Source of the DNA: Rhizobium leguminosarum bv. trifolii WSM1325
Lineage (GTDB): Bacteria; Pseudomonadota; Alphaproteobacteria; Rhizobiales; Rhizobiaceae
DNA length: 64,000 bases
Direction of reading: 5' to 3'
Assembly (NCBI GenBank): GCA_000023185.1
Contig: CP001623.1
Location: 558,001 to 622,000, forward strand
A program made the translations under genes and the position numbers. The notes beneath the pieces were generated by a model. It saw nothing but the letters and a program-made list of their open reading frames with translations, searched no databases and was not told the DNA's origin. Shown here piece after piece: positions 17,086 through 26,224 of this stretch; within the stretch, counting starts at the first letter, position 1, and each line of letters opens with the position of its first letter.

Positions 17086-17829
17086 CTACGCCCTTCCGTA
17101 CATCCGGCTCGCGCGCAGCAGGCGTTGCGAATAGGGGTGTTCGACCGCACCTCTTCGGAGGGCGCCGACATCGACCTGTTCGACGATTTCGCCCGCTTCC
17201 ATGATGGCGACGCGGCTGCACATATGCGAGACGACGGCGAGGTCGTGGCTGACGAGCAGATAGGTCAGACCGCGATTGACGCGCAAATCCTGGAGGAGAT
17301 TGAGGATCTCGGCCTGAACTGACACGTCGAGCGCCGATGTCGGTTCGTCGAGAAGCAGAACGTCCGGATTCAGCATCAGCGCGCGGGCGATGGCCACGCG
17401 CTGGCGCTGGCCGCCGGAGAGCTGGTGCGGAAATCGGTAGCTCAGCGCCGGATCGAGGCCGACCGATCTCAGGACGGCGTTGACGTCGACGGAATTCGTA
17501 TCGAGGCCCTGGTTGCGCAGCGGTTCTTTCAGCTGCGAGCGGATGGTCTTGCGGGGATGGAGGGATCCGTAGGGGTCCTGGAACACCATCTGCACCCGGC
17601 GGAAGAATGGCCGACTGCGCCGTTGACTTAACGGCTCGCCGTGGAGCTCGATCCGGCCGTCATAGTTGGCGTTGAGGCCGGAAAGCGCCCTCAAGACAGT
17701 GGACTTCCCGCAGCCGGACTCGCCGACCAGACCGAAAGCAGTTCCCTTTTCGATGGCGAAGCTTACGTCTCGAACGACAGGCCGCTGCCCGGGTCCGAAA
17801 CGGACCGTAAGATTGTCGATTTTAATCAC
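17086..17829 (-). CDS. Oligopeptide-type (Dpp/Opp) ABC transporter ATPase, second ATPase subunit
   Basis: Cytoplasmic ATPase for the importer encoded directly upstream on this strand. Walker A is GESGCGKST, the Q-loop MVFQDPYGSLHP, the signature [15 protein letters not shown], Walker B LLLDEPTSALD and the switch His is in LLVSHDLAVVSH. At 247 residues it is short for a DppF-type subunit and lacks most of the usual C-terminal tail. Start overlaps the stop of the other ATPase gene (ATGA). Peptide-type importers in rhizobia often carry sugars or sugar acids; the neighbouring uronate genes suggest that here. Confidence 0.9.
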   Translation of the reverse strand: MIKIDNLTVRFGPGQRPVVRDVSFAIEKGTAFGLVGESGCGKSTVLRALSGLNANYDGRIELHGEPLSQRRSRPFFRRVQMVFQDPYGSLHPRKTIRSQLKEPLRNQGLDTNSVDVNAVLRSVGLDPALSYRFPHQLSGGQRQRVAIARALMLNPDVLLLDEPTSALDVSVQAEILNLLQDLRVNRGLTYLLVSHDLAVVSHMCSRVAIMEAGEIVEQVDVGALRRGAVEHPYSQRLLRASRMYGRA

Positions 17830-18683
17830 CGCGGCGGCTCCAATGCGAATTCTTCAAGCCAGGCCGGATCTCGTTTAAGGATCGGCAGCCGGGCAGGGGG
17901 ATCTTCGATCGTCGGCAGGGATGCCAGCAATCCTTGCGTATAAGGATGTCGGGCCTTGTCGAGATCGCGCGCTTCGAGCACTTCCACGACCCGCCCCGCA
18001 TACATGATGAGGACGCGATCGCAGAAATTCCGGATGAGATTGAGGTCGTGGCTGATGAAGATCAGACCGAGATTGCGGCGCAAGACGAGCTCGTCGAGCA
18101 GTGCCAGGATCTCGAGCCTCACCGTCACGTCGAGCGCTGACGTCGGCTCGTCTGCGATCAGCACTTCGGGTTCGGCAATCAGCATCATGGCGATCATCGC
18201 CCGCTGACCCATGCCACCCGAGATTTCGTGCGGGTAAAGGCGGGCAACACGCTCGGGATCACGGATCTGGACGGCTTCGAGCATATCGAGCGCTTGCCTG
18301 TAGGTCTTGCTCTTGCTCACCCTCGGATGATGGAAGCGGTAGGTCTCGGCGATCTGTTCGCCGATCCGCATGACGGGATTGAGCGAATATTTCGGGTCCT
18401 GCAGGATCAGGCCGATCCGCCGGCCCCTGATCGTCATCATCGTTTTTTCGTTCGCCTTGAGCAGATCGACGTCGCGAAACCGCATCCGCTCGGCATTGAC
18501 GATGGCGGTCGGTGGCAGCAGCTTCATGATGGCGCGGCCGACGGTCGACTTTCCCGATCCGGATTCACCGACGATCCCGAGCTTTTCCTGTCCAAGCGAA
18601 AAGCTCACGCCGCGCACGGCCCGCACCTGTCCGCCGCCAAATGCGATTTCGAGATTTTGAATATCGATCAAGGGCTCTGTCAT
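17826..18683 (-). CDS. Oligopeptide-type (Dpp/Opp) ABC transporter ATPase, first ATPase subunit
   Basis: DppD-like ATPase, 285 residues. Walker A is GESGSGKST, the Q-loop LILQDPKYSLNPV, the signature is ISGGMGQRAMIAMML (a variant of the usual SGGMRQR), Walker B is LIADEPTSALD and the switch His is in FISHDLNLI. The C-terminal HPYTQGLLASLPTIED is the family's conserved tail. It overlaps both neighbours by 4 bp, so permease, this ATPase and the next are translationally coupled. Confidence 0.91.
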   Translation of the reverse strand: MTEPLIDIQNLEIAFGGGQVRAVRGVSFSLGQEKLGIVGESGSGKSTVGRAIMKLLPPTAIVNAERMRFRDVDLLKANEKTMMTIRGRRIGLILQDPKYSLNPVMRIGEQIAETYRFHHPRVSKSKTYRQALDMLEAVQIRDPERVARLYPHEISGGMGQRAMIAMMLIAEPEVLIADEPTSALDVTVRLEILALLDELVLRRNLGLIFISHDLNLIRNFCDRVLIMYAGRVVEVLEARDLDKARHPYTQGLLASLPTIEDPPARLPILKRDPAWLEEFALEPPR

Positions 18684-19615
18684 TCTGAACCTCGGGGATC
18701 GAGAACATCGCGAAGCGCATCGCCGACGAGGTTGAAGGCGAGGCTGACGAGCGCAATGGCAATGCCGGGTGCTGCGATGACCCAGGGGCTGTCGAGCATG
18801 AATTCACGTCCGCTGGCGGCCATCGACCCCCATTCCGGCCATGGCGGCTGCGCGCCGAGGCCGAGGAAGCCGAGACCGGCGGCAGTGATGATGATGCCGG
18901 CCATATTGAGGGTGACGCGGACGATCACTGAGGGAATGCACATCGGCAGGATGTGACGAGTGATGATCGCGAGTGATGTCGCGCCTTGCAGGCGCACGGC
19001 GGCGATGTAATCCGCCTTGCGAAGGCTGAGCGTCTCGGCGCGCGCAAGACGCGCGATCGGTGGCCAGGCCGTCAGTGAAATCGCGATGATTGCATTGGTG
19101 ATGCCCGGACCGAGCGCTGCGGCAAAACCCAGCGCCAGCACGAGACCGGGGAAGGAGAGAAAAATATCGGTGACGCGCATCAGGATTTCGTCGACGAGGC
19201 CGCCGAAATAACCTGAGACGGTGCCGATCAGCAGGCCGAGCGGGGCGACGATGACCGTGACGAGCATGATGATGTAGAGCGTCGTGCGGGCGCCATAGAT
19301 CACCCGGGAAAAGACGTCGCGGCCGAAATTGTCGGTGCCGAGCCAATGGCTCGCCGATGGCGCGGCAAGCCGCCCGGCCATGTCCTGAACGATCGGATCG
19401 TAGCTCGTCAGCAGGGGTGCGGCCAGCGCCACGGCGATCAGCAGCAGGATAATGGCCAGTCCCGCCAGACCAAGCGGGTGCAGGCTGAATTTCCGCCAGC
19501 CTTGATGAATCTGCTGCGCCGATGACTGGAACCAGCCTCGAGGCTCCGGTGCGAGCAGCCAGTTGCGGAGGCCGCCGGTGTTGACGCTGTCTGCGTGCTC
19601 AGAGGAGATCGTCAT
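18680..19615 (-). CDS. Oligopeptide-type ABC permease (DppC-like)
   Basis: Inner-membrane permease subunit of about 311 residues. After a cytoplasmic N-terminus comes the first helix (LGLAGLAIILLLIAVALAAP), the conserved HWLGTDNFGRDVFSRVIYGA, and the EAA-type loop with AVRLQGATSLAIITRHILP before the last helices. ATG 19615 lies 4 bases after the stop of the partner permease; the frame continues upstream to 19639 but would then overlap it. It pairs with the DppB-like permease. Confidence 0.91.
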   Translation of the reverse strand: MTISSEHADSVNTGGLRNWLLAPEPRGWFQSSAQQIHQGWRKFSLHPLGLAGLAIILLLIAVALAAPLLTSYDPIVQDMAGRLAAPSASHWLGTDNFGRDVFSRVIYGARTTLYIIMLVTVIVAPLGLLIGTVSGYFGGLVDEILMRVTDIFLSFPGLVLALGFAAALGPGITNAIIAISLTAWPPIARLARAETLSLRKADYIAAVRLQGATSLAIITRHILPMCIPSVIVRVTLNMAGIIITAAGLGFLGLGAQPPWPEWGSMAASGREFMLDSPWVIAAPGIAIALVSLAFNLVGDALRDVLDPRGSE

Positions 19616-19619
19616 GGCG

Positions 19620-20717
19620 TCACCGTGTCCTCGGATCAAGAATGCGATAAAGGAAGTCCGACAGGATGTTGATCGTCAGGAAGACGGCGCCGATCGTCAG
19701 CACCGAACCCATGACCACGTTCATGTCGTTCATCTGCAGCCCCCGCGTCAGGTACTGGCCGAGCCCCGGCCACCCGAAGACGGTCTCGATCAGCACCGCG
19801 CCTTCGAGCAGCCCGCCGAAGGTCAGCGCCATGATCGTCAGGAGCTGTACGCGGATGTTCTTGAATGCATGGCGCCAGACCACCTTGCGGGTGCCAAGCC
19901 CCTTGGCCCGGGCGGTGATGATGTATTCCTGGCTCAGTTGCTCCAGCATGAAGCTTCGCGACATGCGGCTGATATAGGCGACGGAATAGTAGCCGAGGAT
20001 GGCGGCCGGCAGGATGATGTGGCCAAGGGCGTTGTAAAACACGTCCCATTGGCCCTGAATCGCTGCGTCGATCAGGAGAAAGCCCGTCATCGGCGTGACG
20101 AGGCCTTCATAGAAGACATCGATCCGGCCCGAGGCGCCGACGAGCTTCAGCTTCGCATAAAAGACGAAGAGTGCCATCAGCCCGGTCCAGAAGATCGGGA
20201 TGGAGTGGCCGGCAAGGGCGACGATCCGCGCAATGTGGTCGATAACGGTTCCCCGCCTGACCGCGGCGGTGATCCCTAAGGGAATGCCGACGATCGCCCC
20301 GATGATCATGGCGATGATCGCAAGTTCGATCGTTGCGGGAAAGATTGTCAGGAGATCGGTGAGGATCGGCTGGCCCGTCGTCGCCGACATGCCGAGATCG
20401 CCTGTGGCGATCTTGCCGACGTAGGAGAGGAACTGCATCCAGATCGGCTGCCCGAGACCCAGCTCGTTATAGACGCGATCGTAAACATCCTTGCTGACCT
20501 CCGCCCCGGTGATGGCGAGCACCGGGTCGGCGGGCAGCAGGCGGCCCATCGAGAAGGTCAGGAAGAGCAGGCCAAGCAGCGTCGTCACGACTGCCACGAC
20601 GCGTCCCGCCAGGCGCCGCAGCAGGCTCAGCGCCGGGTGCGGGGCCGCCTCGGCGAACCCGCCCTCCGTGGAACCACGGCTGCTCTCAGACTTCGATGTC
20701 AGATCGGCGCTCGCCAC
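19620..20717 (-). CDS. Oligopeptide-type ABC permease (DppB-like)
   Basis: Inner-membrane permease, 365 residues, with the first helix at about 35-58 (VAVVTTLLGLLFLTFSMGR), a periplasmic loop containing LGLGQPIWMQFLSYVGKIATG, and the cytoplasmic EAA motif in ITARAKGLGTRKVVWRHAF. The tail VFLTINILSDFLYRILDPR is the DppB signature. The cytoplasmic N-terminus is about 30 residues longer than usual (MASADLTSKSES...). It lies 6 bp downstream of the binding-protein gene. Confidence 0.91.
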   Translation of the reverse strand: MASADLTSKSESSRGSTEGGFAEAAPHPALSLLRRLAGRVVAVVTTLLGLLFLTFSMGRLLPADPVLAITGAEVSKDVYDRVYNELGLGQPIWMQFLSYVGKIATGDLGMSATTGQPILTDLLTIFPATIELAIIAMIIGAIVGIPLGITAAVRRGTVIDHIARIVALAGHSIPIFWTGLMALFVFYAKLKLVGASGRIDVFYEGLVTPMTGFLLIDAAIQGQWDVFYNALGHIILPAAILGYYSVAYISRMSRSFMLEQLSQEYIITARAKGLGTRKVVWRHAFKNIRVQLLTIMALTFGGLLEGAVLIETVFGWPGLGQYLTRGLQMNDMNVVMGSVLTIGAVFLTINILSDFLYRILDPRTR

Positions 20718-20723
20718 GGCGTT

Positions 20724-22310
20724 CTACTCCTTGGTCACGTCATGCCAGCGCGTCGACCATGTCGTATGCCCGTGATAGCCCTTGACGTTGGCGCGCATGA
20801 CATAGGGGTCGGTTCGCTGGAAGAAGATGACCAGCGGCGAAGCCATGCCGGCATAGATGCCATCCATCTTCTTGAAGATGTCTGTGCGCTTTTCCGTGTC
20901 GCGCTCCTTCATCGATTGGTCGATGAGCGTGTTGAGCTCGTCCACCTTCATGCCCGTGCGCCAGAGGTAATAGCTGCCGAGGCGTGCCTCGTCGCTATTG
21001 TCGGGGTTGAAGGCATATTGCGTGGCGACCGCGAAGGGATCGGGCAGGCGGGCGCCGGAATTGCCGAGCAGCACTTCGAATTTGCGCTCGCGGAAGGCGG
21101 GCGTGAACTCGCCGGGCACGAGATCGAGATCAAGGCCGGCGGCGCGCGCACTCGCCTGCAGCGCTTCGGCGAAGGGCAGGGTCGCGGCTCCCGACGGATT
21201 GAGCACCTTCTTCAGGCCATTGGGATATCCGGCTTCCGCCAGCAACTGCTTGGCCTTGGCGGGATCGTAATCGTAGCGGACCGCCGCCTCACCGGGAGCG
21301 CCGATCATGCCGCGCGGGATCATCGACTGCCAGGGAAAGCCCGTATAGCGCATGATGTTGCCGGAGATCGCTTTCCAGTCGAAGGCATGCTGGAAGGCCT
21401 CGCGAACCTTTGGCTTCTGCAGATCCGGGTCTTTCTGATTGAGGGCGATATAGTAGAAGCCGAGACCCGGGACATTCTCGATGACCATGTCCTTCTTGGT
21501 GGCGAGCGCATCGAGGTCGCCGCTTGAAACATATTGGCCGACATCGACGTCGCCGGCTTCGAGCTGAAGCCGGAGATTGCCGGATTCCGGGATGTGACGC
21601 GCAACGACACGGGCCATGGCCGGCTTGCCGCCCCAATATTTCGGCTGGGCATTGAAGATCGCGACATCGTTCGGCCGCCACTGCGCCAGGCTGAATGGGC
21701 CGCTGCCGGCGGAATTGGCGGAAAGCCAGGCGCCGCCAAAATCGCTGTTTGCCTCGTGCGACAGTACCGTCTTCTTGTCGACGATGCCGATCGACGAGCC
21801 CGCCAGCGAATAGAGCACCAGATCGGTATTGACCGCCTGCGGCAGCTCGATCTCGAGCGTGTGTTCGTCTTTTGCGCGAACGAGCTTTTCGACGTTTTCA
21901 GGCGTGAAGCCCCAGAGCGCGATGTCGGTGGAGCCGACCTGGCCCATCTTGATGACGCGCTGGATCGACCAGGCCGCATCCTCGGCGGTGACCTTGTTGC
22001 CGCTCTGGAAGACCGCGTCGTCGCGTAATGTCAGTGTGATGATCTTGCCATCCGCCGAGACACTCCATTGCTTCGCGAGCATCGGCTTCAGCGTTTTAAG
22101 GTCGTCCGGCGACAGCTGCACGAGGTTGTCGTAAATATTCGAGATCAGTTCGGAAACCGTGCGGGCATTGTTCTGCGCCGGATCGAGCGTCCTTATGCCG
22201 GTGAGATTGGTGCCGATCACCAGCATATTGGGCGGCGACGCCGCGAAGCTGGGCTGCGCCGTCATCATGGCGCCGGTAATTGCGATCGTTGTTAGTACTT
22301 GTCTCAGCAT
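20724..22310 (-). CDS. Periplasmic solute-binding protein, family 5 (Dpp/Opp type)
   Basis: Captures the substrate in the periplasm and delivers it to the DppBC-like permeases. A Sec signal peptide is present (MLRQVLTTIAITGAMMTAQP, cleavage likely after SFA). The mature protein has the SBP_bac_5 features GIRTLDPAQNNARTVSEL, WSVSADGKIITLTLRDDAVF and, later, KVREAFQHAFDWKAI. About 528 residues, normal. The ATG at 22310 follows GGGAGG. It lies about 145 bp downstream of the DapA-family gene, with an intergenic repeat between. Ligand unknown; uronate, an aldarate or an oligouronide is inferred from neighbours. Confidence 0.9.
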   Translation of the reverse strand: MLRQVLTTIAITGAMMTAQPSFAASPPNMLVIGTNLTGIRTLDPAQNNARTVSELISNIYDNLVQLSPDDLKTLKPMLAKQWSVSADGKIITLTLRDDAVFQSGNKVTAEDAAWSIQRVIKMGQVGSTDIALWGFTPENVEKLVRAKDEHTLEIELPQAVNTDLVLYSLAGSSIGIVDKKTVLSHEANSDFGGAWLSANSAGSGPFSLAQWRPNDVAIFNAQPKYWGGKPAMARVVARHIPESGNLRLQLEAGDVDVGQYVSSGDLDALATKKDMVIENVPGLGFYYIALNQKDPDLQKPKVREAFQHAFDWKAISGNIMRYTGFPWQSMIPRGMIGAPGEAAVRYDYDPAKAKQLLAEAGYPNGLKKVLNPSGAATLPFAEALQASARAAGLDLDLVPGEFTPAFRERKFEVLLGNSGARLPDPFAVATQYAFNPDNSDEARLGSYYLWRTGMKVDELNTLIDQSMKERDTEKRTDIFKKMDGIYAGMASPLVIFFQRTDPYVMRANVKGYHGHTTWSTRWHDVTKE

Positions 22311-22345
22311 CTCAAGACCTCCCAATCCTGTTGTTGGCGGAAATA

Positions 22346-22423
22346 GAGCAATTCCAGAAAATGTGTGAAGCGGTTTTCCGTCCGGAATTAAGTAAAAACA
22401 AAGGGTTAGAGCGGCTCTGCGCT
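22346..22423. repeat. Intergenic mosaic repeat, copy B
   Basis: Begins GAGCAATTCCAG, has the core GTGAAGCGGTTTTCCGTCC, and closes with GGAATT that mirrors the opening AATTCC; followed by AAAAACAAAGGGTTAGAGCGG. Closely similar to the first half of copy D at 55.25 kb. It lies inside the minus-strand operon, between the DapA-family and binding-protein genes, where it may form a transcript hairpin. Confidence 0.7.
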
Positions 22424-22456
22424 TCCATGAAGAGTTGAGCCGCTCTCGTGTTGAAC

Positions 22457-23410
22457 TCAGCCGGCCGCCTTTGCGGAATCCTGCTGGTGTGGACGGATCT
22501 GGTTGTTGCCGGCGGCATCCCAGCCCCGAAGCAGCCGATGGAGTTCCTCGCGATCATGCCGATCGAGCAGCGGCAATCCCGGCACGCGCACGGGGCCGAC
22601 ATCGAGGCCGGAATAGGTGACGGCCTCCTTGACGACAGTCACGTTCGCGCCATTGCGGAATTTTGTCCGCATCCTCTCGAATGGTTCAAGCTGGTTGACG
22701 ATAGCCCTGGCCGCGCCGAAGTCTCCTCTTTCGAGCGCATTGTGAACGGCAAGCGACAGATGCGGCGCAACATTGACGAGGCCGGATGTGAAGCCGCGCG
22801 CACCCGCAGCCGTAAATGTCGGCGCCCAACTCTCCGCCAGGCCGCAGACGAACAGTGCGCCGGCCGGATCGGCCGCAGCGATCGCTCTGGAAAGCAGCAT
22901 CAGATCGGTCGTGGCAAATTTGATGCCGGCAATATTGCCGTGGTTTGCGAGACGAATGATATCGTCGACGCCGAAACCTTCTGCCCGGACATAGGCGACG
23001 AGCGGCAGGGTGGAAGCATCCGCAAGATTGCAGAAATAGTCGATCTGGGCCGAAGGTGCTGCGAAAGGATCGACGGGCTGATGAGACATGACGGCGGATG
23101 CGCCGATCGTCGCCGCATCTTTCGCCATGCCGATCGCCTCGCGCAGCGACCGGCCGATTGCCGCCGTCACCGGCGCCTTGCCGTTGACGCCTGAAACCGC
23201 CGCCTCATGAACGATCCTGATTTCCTGCGGCGTCAGAGCATAGAATTCCCCGGTATTGCCGGCAGCGACGATGTTGTGAATGCCGGCTGCCGCCACCCGC
23301 TCATAGACTTTCGCCGTGATCCGTGGTTCGACTTCACCTTTGCCGTCATAGGCGGTGACGGGAACACCCGATACGCCTGTAAGCGCCTTGCGCATGGTTG
23401 CGATGCTCAT
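22457..23410 (-). CDS. DapA-family lyase, likely 5-dehydro-4-deoxyglucarate dehydratase or related keto-acid aldolase
   Basis: Class I Schiff-base enzyme of the DHDPS/NAL superfamily, 317 residues. The imine-forming Lys is in NIAGIKFATTD and the partner Tyr in PLVAYVRAEGF; the N-terminal carboxylate-binding stretch is AAGNTGEFYALTPQE. Lactonase and uronate dehydrogenase genes immediately upstream make 5-keto-4-deoxy-D-glucarate dehydratase (KdgD, giving alpha-ketoglutarate semialdehyde) the best guess, since that enzyme belongs to this family and completes the oxidative uronate route. A 2-keto-3-deoxy acid aldolase is the main alternative. A purine-rich site (GGGGAAGAA) precedes the ATG. Confidence 0.82.
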   Translation of the reverse strand: MSIATMRKALTGVSGVPVTAYDGKGEVEPRITAKVYERVAAAGIHNIVAAGNTGEFYALTPQEIRIVHEAAVSGVNGKAPVTAAIGRSLREAIGMAKDAATIGASAVMSHQPVDPFAAPSAQIDYFCNLADASTLPLVAYVRAEGFGVDDIIRLANHGNIAGIKFATTDLMLLSRAIAAADPAGALFVCGLAESWAPTFTAAGARGFTSGLVNVAPHLSLAVHNALERGDFGAARAIVNQLEPFERMRTKFRNGANVTVVKEAVTYSGLDVGPVRVPGLPLLDRHDREELHRLLRGWDAAGNNQIRPHQQDSAKAAG

Positions 23411-23470
23411 CTTTCTTCCCCGTTATCTTTCCATCAATCCGCCGTCACCCGAAGGGTGATCGGCACGCTG

Positions 23471-24361
23471 TCATCCCACGGGATGATCCCCGAAGCGAAA
23501 CGGTGGCAGGCCCTCTGCATCCACGTCGAAGGCGATGACCTTCCCCGCCTCGAAACGTCCGGTGCGGTCTGTCGACAGGCACGTGACGAAGAGGGTGCGC
23601 AGATCCGGCCCCCCGAAACACGGCATCGTCGGTGCAGCGACCGGCAGAATGTAGATTTCGACGATGTCGCCTTCAGGCGAAATTCGGTTGAGGCGACCGG
23701 CGGAAACCCCGGCGCTCCAGTAGAACCCGTCACGATCGGTTGTCGCTCCATCCGGCCGACCCTCGTCTTCCGTGAAGCTGCGAAGCCGGCGCCCATCGCC
23801 GAGGTCGCCCGTATCAGGATCGAAATCGAATGCCTGCAGGAAGCATTGCCGGCTGTCGGAATGATACATCCGCCGGCCGTCCGGCGACCAGGCAAGGCCA
23901 TTGGAGCTCGTCAGTTTCGTGGCCACGGTCCGGGTGCTGCCGTCGGCGCCCACGCGGAAAAGTGCGGCCTCATCGATCTGTGGCTTGGATTCGCTGATCG
24001 AGCCGATCCAGAAGTGCCCGTCGGGACCGACCTTTCCATCGTTGAGGCGGCAATTGATGTCGCGTCCGACCGGATCGGACACAAACTCGAAATCTCCGGA
24101 GACGGGATCGAAGAGATGGACGCCTGTCTGGAGCGCCACGACGATCCTTTGATCGCGGCAAAGCCCGAGCGCGCCGATGGCGGCCGGCATCTCAAAGCGG
24201 TCGTTCTTTCCTGAAGCCGAGAGCCGAACGAGTGCTGGCGCCAGAATATCGACGAACCACAAAGTGCCGGTCTCGTCGTCCCATACCGGCGATTCACCGA
24301 CCGTCAGCGGCTGCTCGCTCACGGAGCGGACGTCCGGGCGGATGATCCGAGGCGCCGTCAT
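23471..24361 (-). CDS. SMP-30/gluconolactonase-family lactonase
   Basis: Six-bladed propeller lactonase, 296 residues, metal-dependent. Visible metal-ligand motifs are GESPVWDDETGTLWFVD (Glu), SSNGLAWSPDG (Asn) and GRPDGATTDRDGFYW (Asp). In this context it would open the aldarolactone released by the uronate dehydrogenase encoded immediately upstream; their genes overlap by 4 bp (ATGA), which supports a shared pathway. Family confident, exact lactone inferred. Confidence 0.88.
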   Translation of the reverse strand: MTAPRIIRPDVRSVSEQPLTVGESPVWDDETGTLWFVDILAPALVRLSASGKNDRFEMPAAIGALGLCRDQRIVVALQTGVHLFDPVSGDFEFVSDPVGRDINCRLNDGKVGPDGHFWIGSISESKPQIDEAALFRVGADGSTRTVATKLTSSNGLAWSPDGRRMYHSDSRQCFLQAFDFDPDTGDLGDGRRLRSFTEDEGRPDGATTDRDGFYWSAGVSAGRLNRISPEGDIVEIYILPVAAPTMPCFGGPDLRTLFVTCLSTDRTGRFEAGKVIAFDVDAEGLPPFRFGDHPVG

Positions 24362-25188
24362 TCAACCGTCTCCAGGCTCTTGGCCAGACCCTCGGCGTCG
24401 CGCATGCGGATGGTGCCGTCGTGATTGATCTCACAGAACCCGCCTCCCTGGAACGCCAGCGCGACCGGCCCTTCGGATCCCTCTTCGATGCGGGCGTGAT
24501 CACGCGGCCGGTCCTGTGGTTGGTAGCCCAATCGTGCCGCCAGACCGTTGTCCCACCACATCTCTTCGGTGTCCGAAACGCCGTAGACCACTGTTGCTGC
24601 GATCAACGGGTGCGACAGGCCGATCCTGACCAATTGCGCCAGGTCTCGCGCGCTGATCCAGATCGCAACCGATCGTTCGCTATTGGGATAGGTGCCCGCA
24701 TTGCCGATGCGGATGGAAAGAGAGCGAATGCCTGACGTGTCGTAATAAAGCCCCGCCACAAGTTCGCCCCAGCATTTGGAAAGTCCATAGGGGCTATCGG
24801 GGCGCATCGGGTCGAGCGGCGACACGAGCTGGCCGCGCGGATAAAAGCCCGTGGCATGATTGCTCGATGCATAGACGACCCGCTGGACCTTGTTGATCCG
24901 CGCCGCTTCGTAGAGATTGTATGTCCCAAGCACGTTCGCATGCAGAATGGCGTTCATGTCGATGCCGCTTGCGATACCTGCCAAATGGACGACGCCGTCG
25001 ATATCCTTCAGCGCAGCCGTCGCCTCGTCGAGCTTTGTAAAGTCGGCCCTGACGAAAGTCTCGTTTTCGCCAAGCCCGTCAGGCTCCTGCAAATCGATCA
25101 GGCTGAGGTGCTCGAAATGCGACCGAAGAAGCGGGCGCAGCAGCGTCCCCACACGTCCGGCAGCACCCGTCACAGCGACCCGTTTCAT
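24358..25188 (-). CDS. udh: Uronate dehydrogenase (NAD-dependent SDR family)
   Basis: Oxidises D-galacturonate or D-glucuronate to the aldarolactone with NAD. About 276 residues. The Rossmann motif is VAVTGAAGRVGTLLRP; the active-site Ser region is VVYASSNHATGFYPRG and the catalytic Tyr-Lys pair is in SPYGLSKCWGELVAGLYYD. The combination SSNH...GFY and YGLSK-W/F-GE is what I recognise from bacterial uronate dehydrogenases; the SAVIWIS-like segment (SVAIWISARDLAQL) also fits. ATG 25188 follows GGAGGAGAG. It is the first catabolic gene after the regulator, 21 bp away. Confidence 0.8.
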   Translation of the reverse strand: MKRVAVTGAAGRVGTLLRPLLRSHFEHLSLIDLQEPDGLGENETFVRADFTKLDEATAALKDIDGVVHLAGIASGIDMNAILHANVLGTYNLYEAARINKVQRVVYASSNHATGFYPRGQLVSPLDPMRPDSPYGLSKCWGELVAGLYYDTSGIRSLSIRIGNAGTYPNSERSVAIWISARDLAQLVRIGLSHPLIAATVVYGVSDTEEMWWDNGLAARLGYQPQDRPRDHARIEEGSEGPVALAFQGGGFCEINHDGTIRMRDAEGLAKSLETVE

Positions 25189-25209
25189 CGTCTCTCCTCC
25201 CATTATCGC

Positions 25210-25926
25210 TCAAACGCCCTGGAACATGCGGGCGCGAGCATTCAGTATGTGTTTCTTCATCGCATCGTGCGCTTCGGTTTCCCGGTGCGCGAAGATCGCC
25301 TCGACGATCACCGCATGCTCATCCTGGACGCTGCGGATCTGTTCCGGCGTCCGCTTCAGGCTCAAGCTTCGCGTAACGGAATGCCCGATGGCGAAATGCG
25401 GCTTGAACCACTCGCGCATGGTGATGTGGAACTGGTTACCGGTCGCCATGGCAATTGCATCATGCAGAGCCTGGTCCTCCTCGGCACCAAGCTCCCCATC
25501 GCGCAAGCATTGCTCGATCGAAAGAAGCGCTGCCATTATCCGCTCCCTGTCGTCCGGTTGCCAGTTTCGTGCCGCAAGCTCAGCCGCTTCGGCTTCGAGA
25601 CCGGCGCGAAATTCGAAGAACCGCTGGACATCGGCCAAGGAGCCGACCGGCACCATTTTCAGCATCGACGAATCCGGCCTTTGCCTGACATAGGAACCGG
25701 AACCTTTGCGCGAAACGACCAACCCATCGGCTCTCAAGCGTTCGAGCGCTTCGCGCACGACGGGTCTCGATGCGCCGAAATCAGCGGCCAGCTTCGTCTC
25801 CGGCGGCAGTCGTTCGTTCACCGGAAAGTTGCCGTCGGCGATCATCCCCACGATCTTCTCGTAGATGATGTCGCTGAAGCGCGTTGCGCCCCTGTTCGAA
25901 CCGGCATCGACCGCGAATGTCACCAT
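25210..25926 (-). CDS. FadR-subfamily GntR transcriptional regulator
   Basis: Probable repressor of the divergent uronate operons. The winged HTH is at residues 15-80 (LPPETKLAADFGASRPVVRE then LRADGLVVSRKGSGSYV), followed by an all-helical FCD effector domain with metal/ligand His and Asp residues (EEDQALHDAIAMATGN; HAVIVEAIFAHRETEAHDAM). 238 residues, typical. It heads the minus-strand operon and faces the plus-strand operon across a 298-bp gap, the ideal place to control both. The effector is probably a uronate or pathway intermediate, by analogy with ExuR/UxuR-type members. Confidence 0.9.
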   Translation of the reverse strand: MVTFAVDAGSNRGATRFSDIIYEKIVGMIADGNFPVNERLPPETKLAADFGASRPVVREALERLRADGLVVSRKGSGSYVRQRPDSSMLKMVPVGSLADVQRFFEFRAGLEAEAAELAARNWQPDDRERIMAALLSIEQCLRDGELGAEEDQALHDAIAMATGNQFHITMREWFKPHFAIGHSVTRSLSLKRTPEQIRSVQDEHAVIVEAIFAHRETEAHDAMKKHILNARARMFQGV

Positions 25927-26224
25927 GGTCCTTTTCTCTCAACGCCGCGTGCGCCGTGGCTGTCGCCGGCCATGATGTTCAAGGCGGTGCACAGCATCTG
26001 ACAGATTCAACGTTTTTGGTCTTGTTGGTCGCATTTCGGCGGCGCAACAGGGCGTTTCAATGCTGCATGGCTACAAAATTTGTAATTATCTGTCAACTCT
26101 TGTAATCATTTGAGAACGTGTCTATGGTTTCGCTCGTCGCGCCGAGGAGGGCGTCAGCGTCGGGTCGGGAGCCCGACGCATCAGCCGGTGCAAAGGCTGC
26201 GCCGGTACAAAAGGGAGGAATTCG
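25927..26224. promoter_or_regulatory. Divergent promoter region with direct-repeat operator candidate
   Basis: This is the only long gap between the two divergent uronate operons. It contains a direct repeat TTGTAATTAT (26080-26089) / TTGTAATCAT (26100-26109), start to start exactly 20 bp, that is two helical turns, in a locally A+T-rich patch. That is a plausible binding site for the FadR-type regulator or a promoter element. A GGGAGGA ribosome-binding site lies just before the plus-strand gene. No tested site; inference from position and symmetry. Confidence 0.45.

Noticed and set aside
16986..17171. Small frames in the gap between the hydrolase and the Dpp operon
   Set aside because: They lie over the ends of two real genes and have no start signals.
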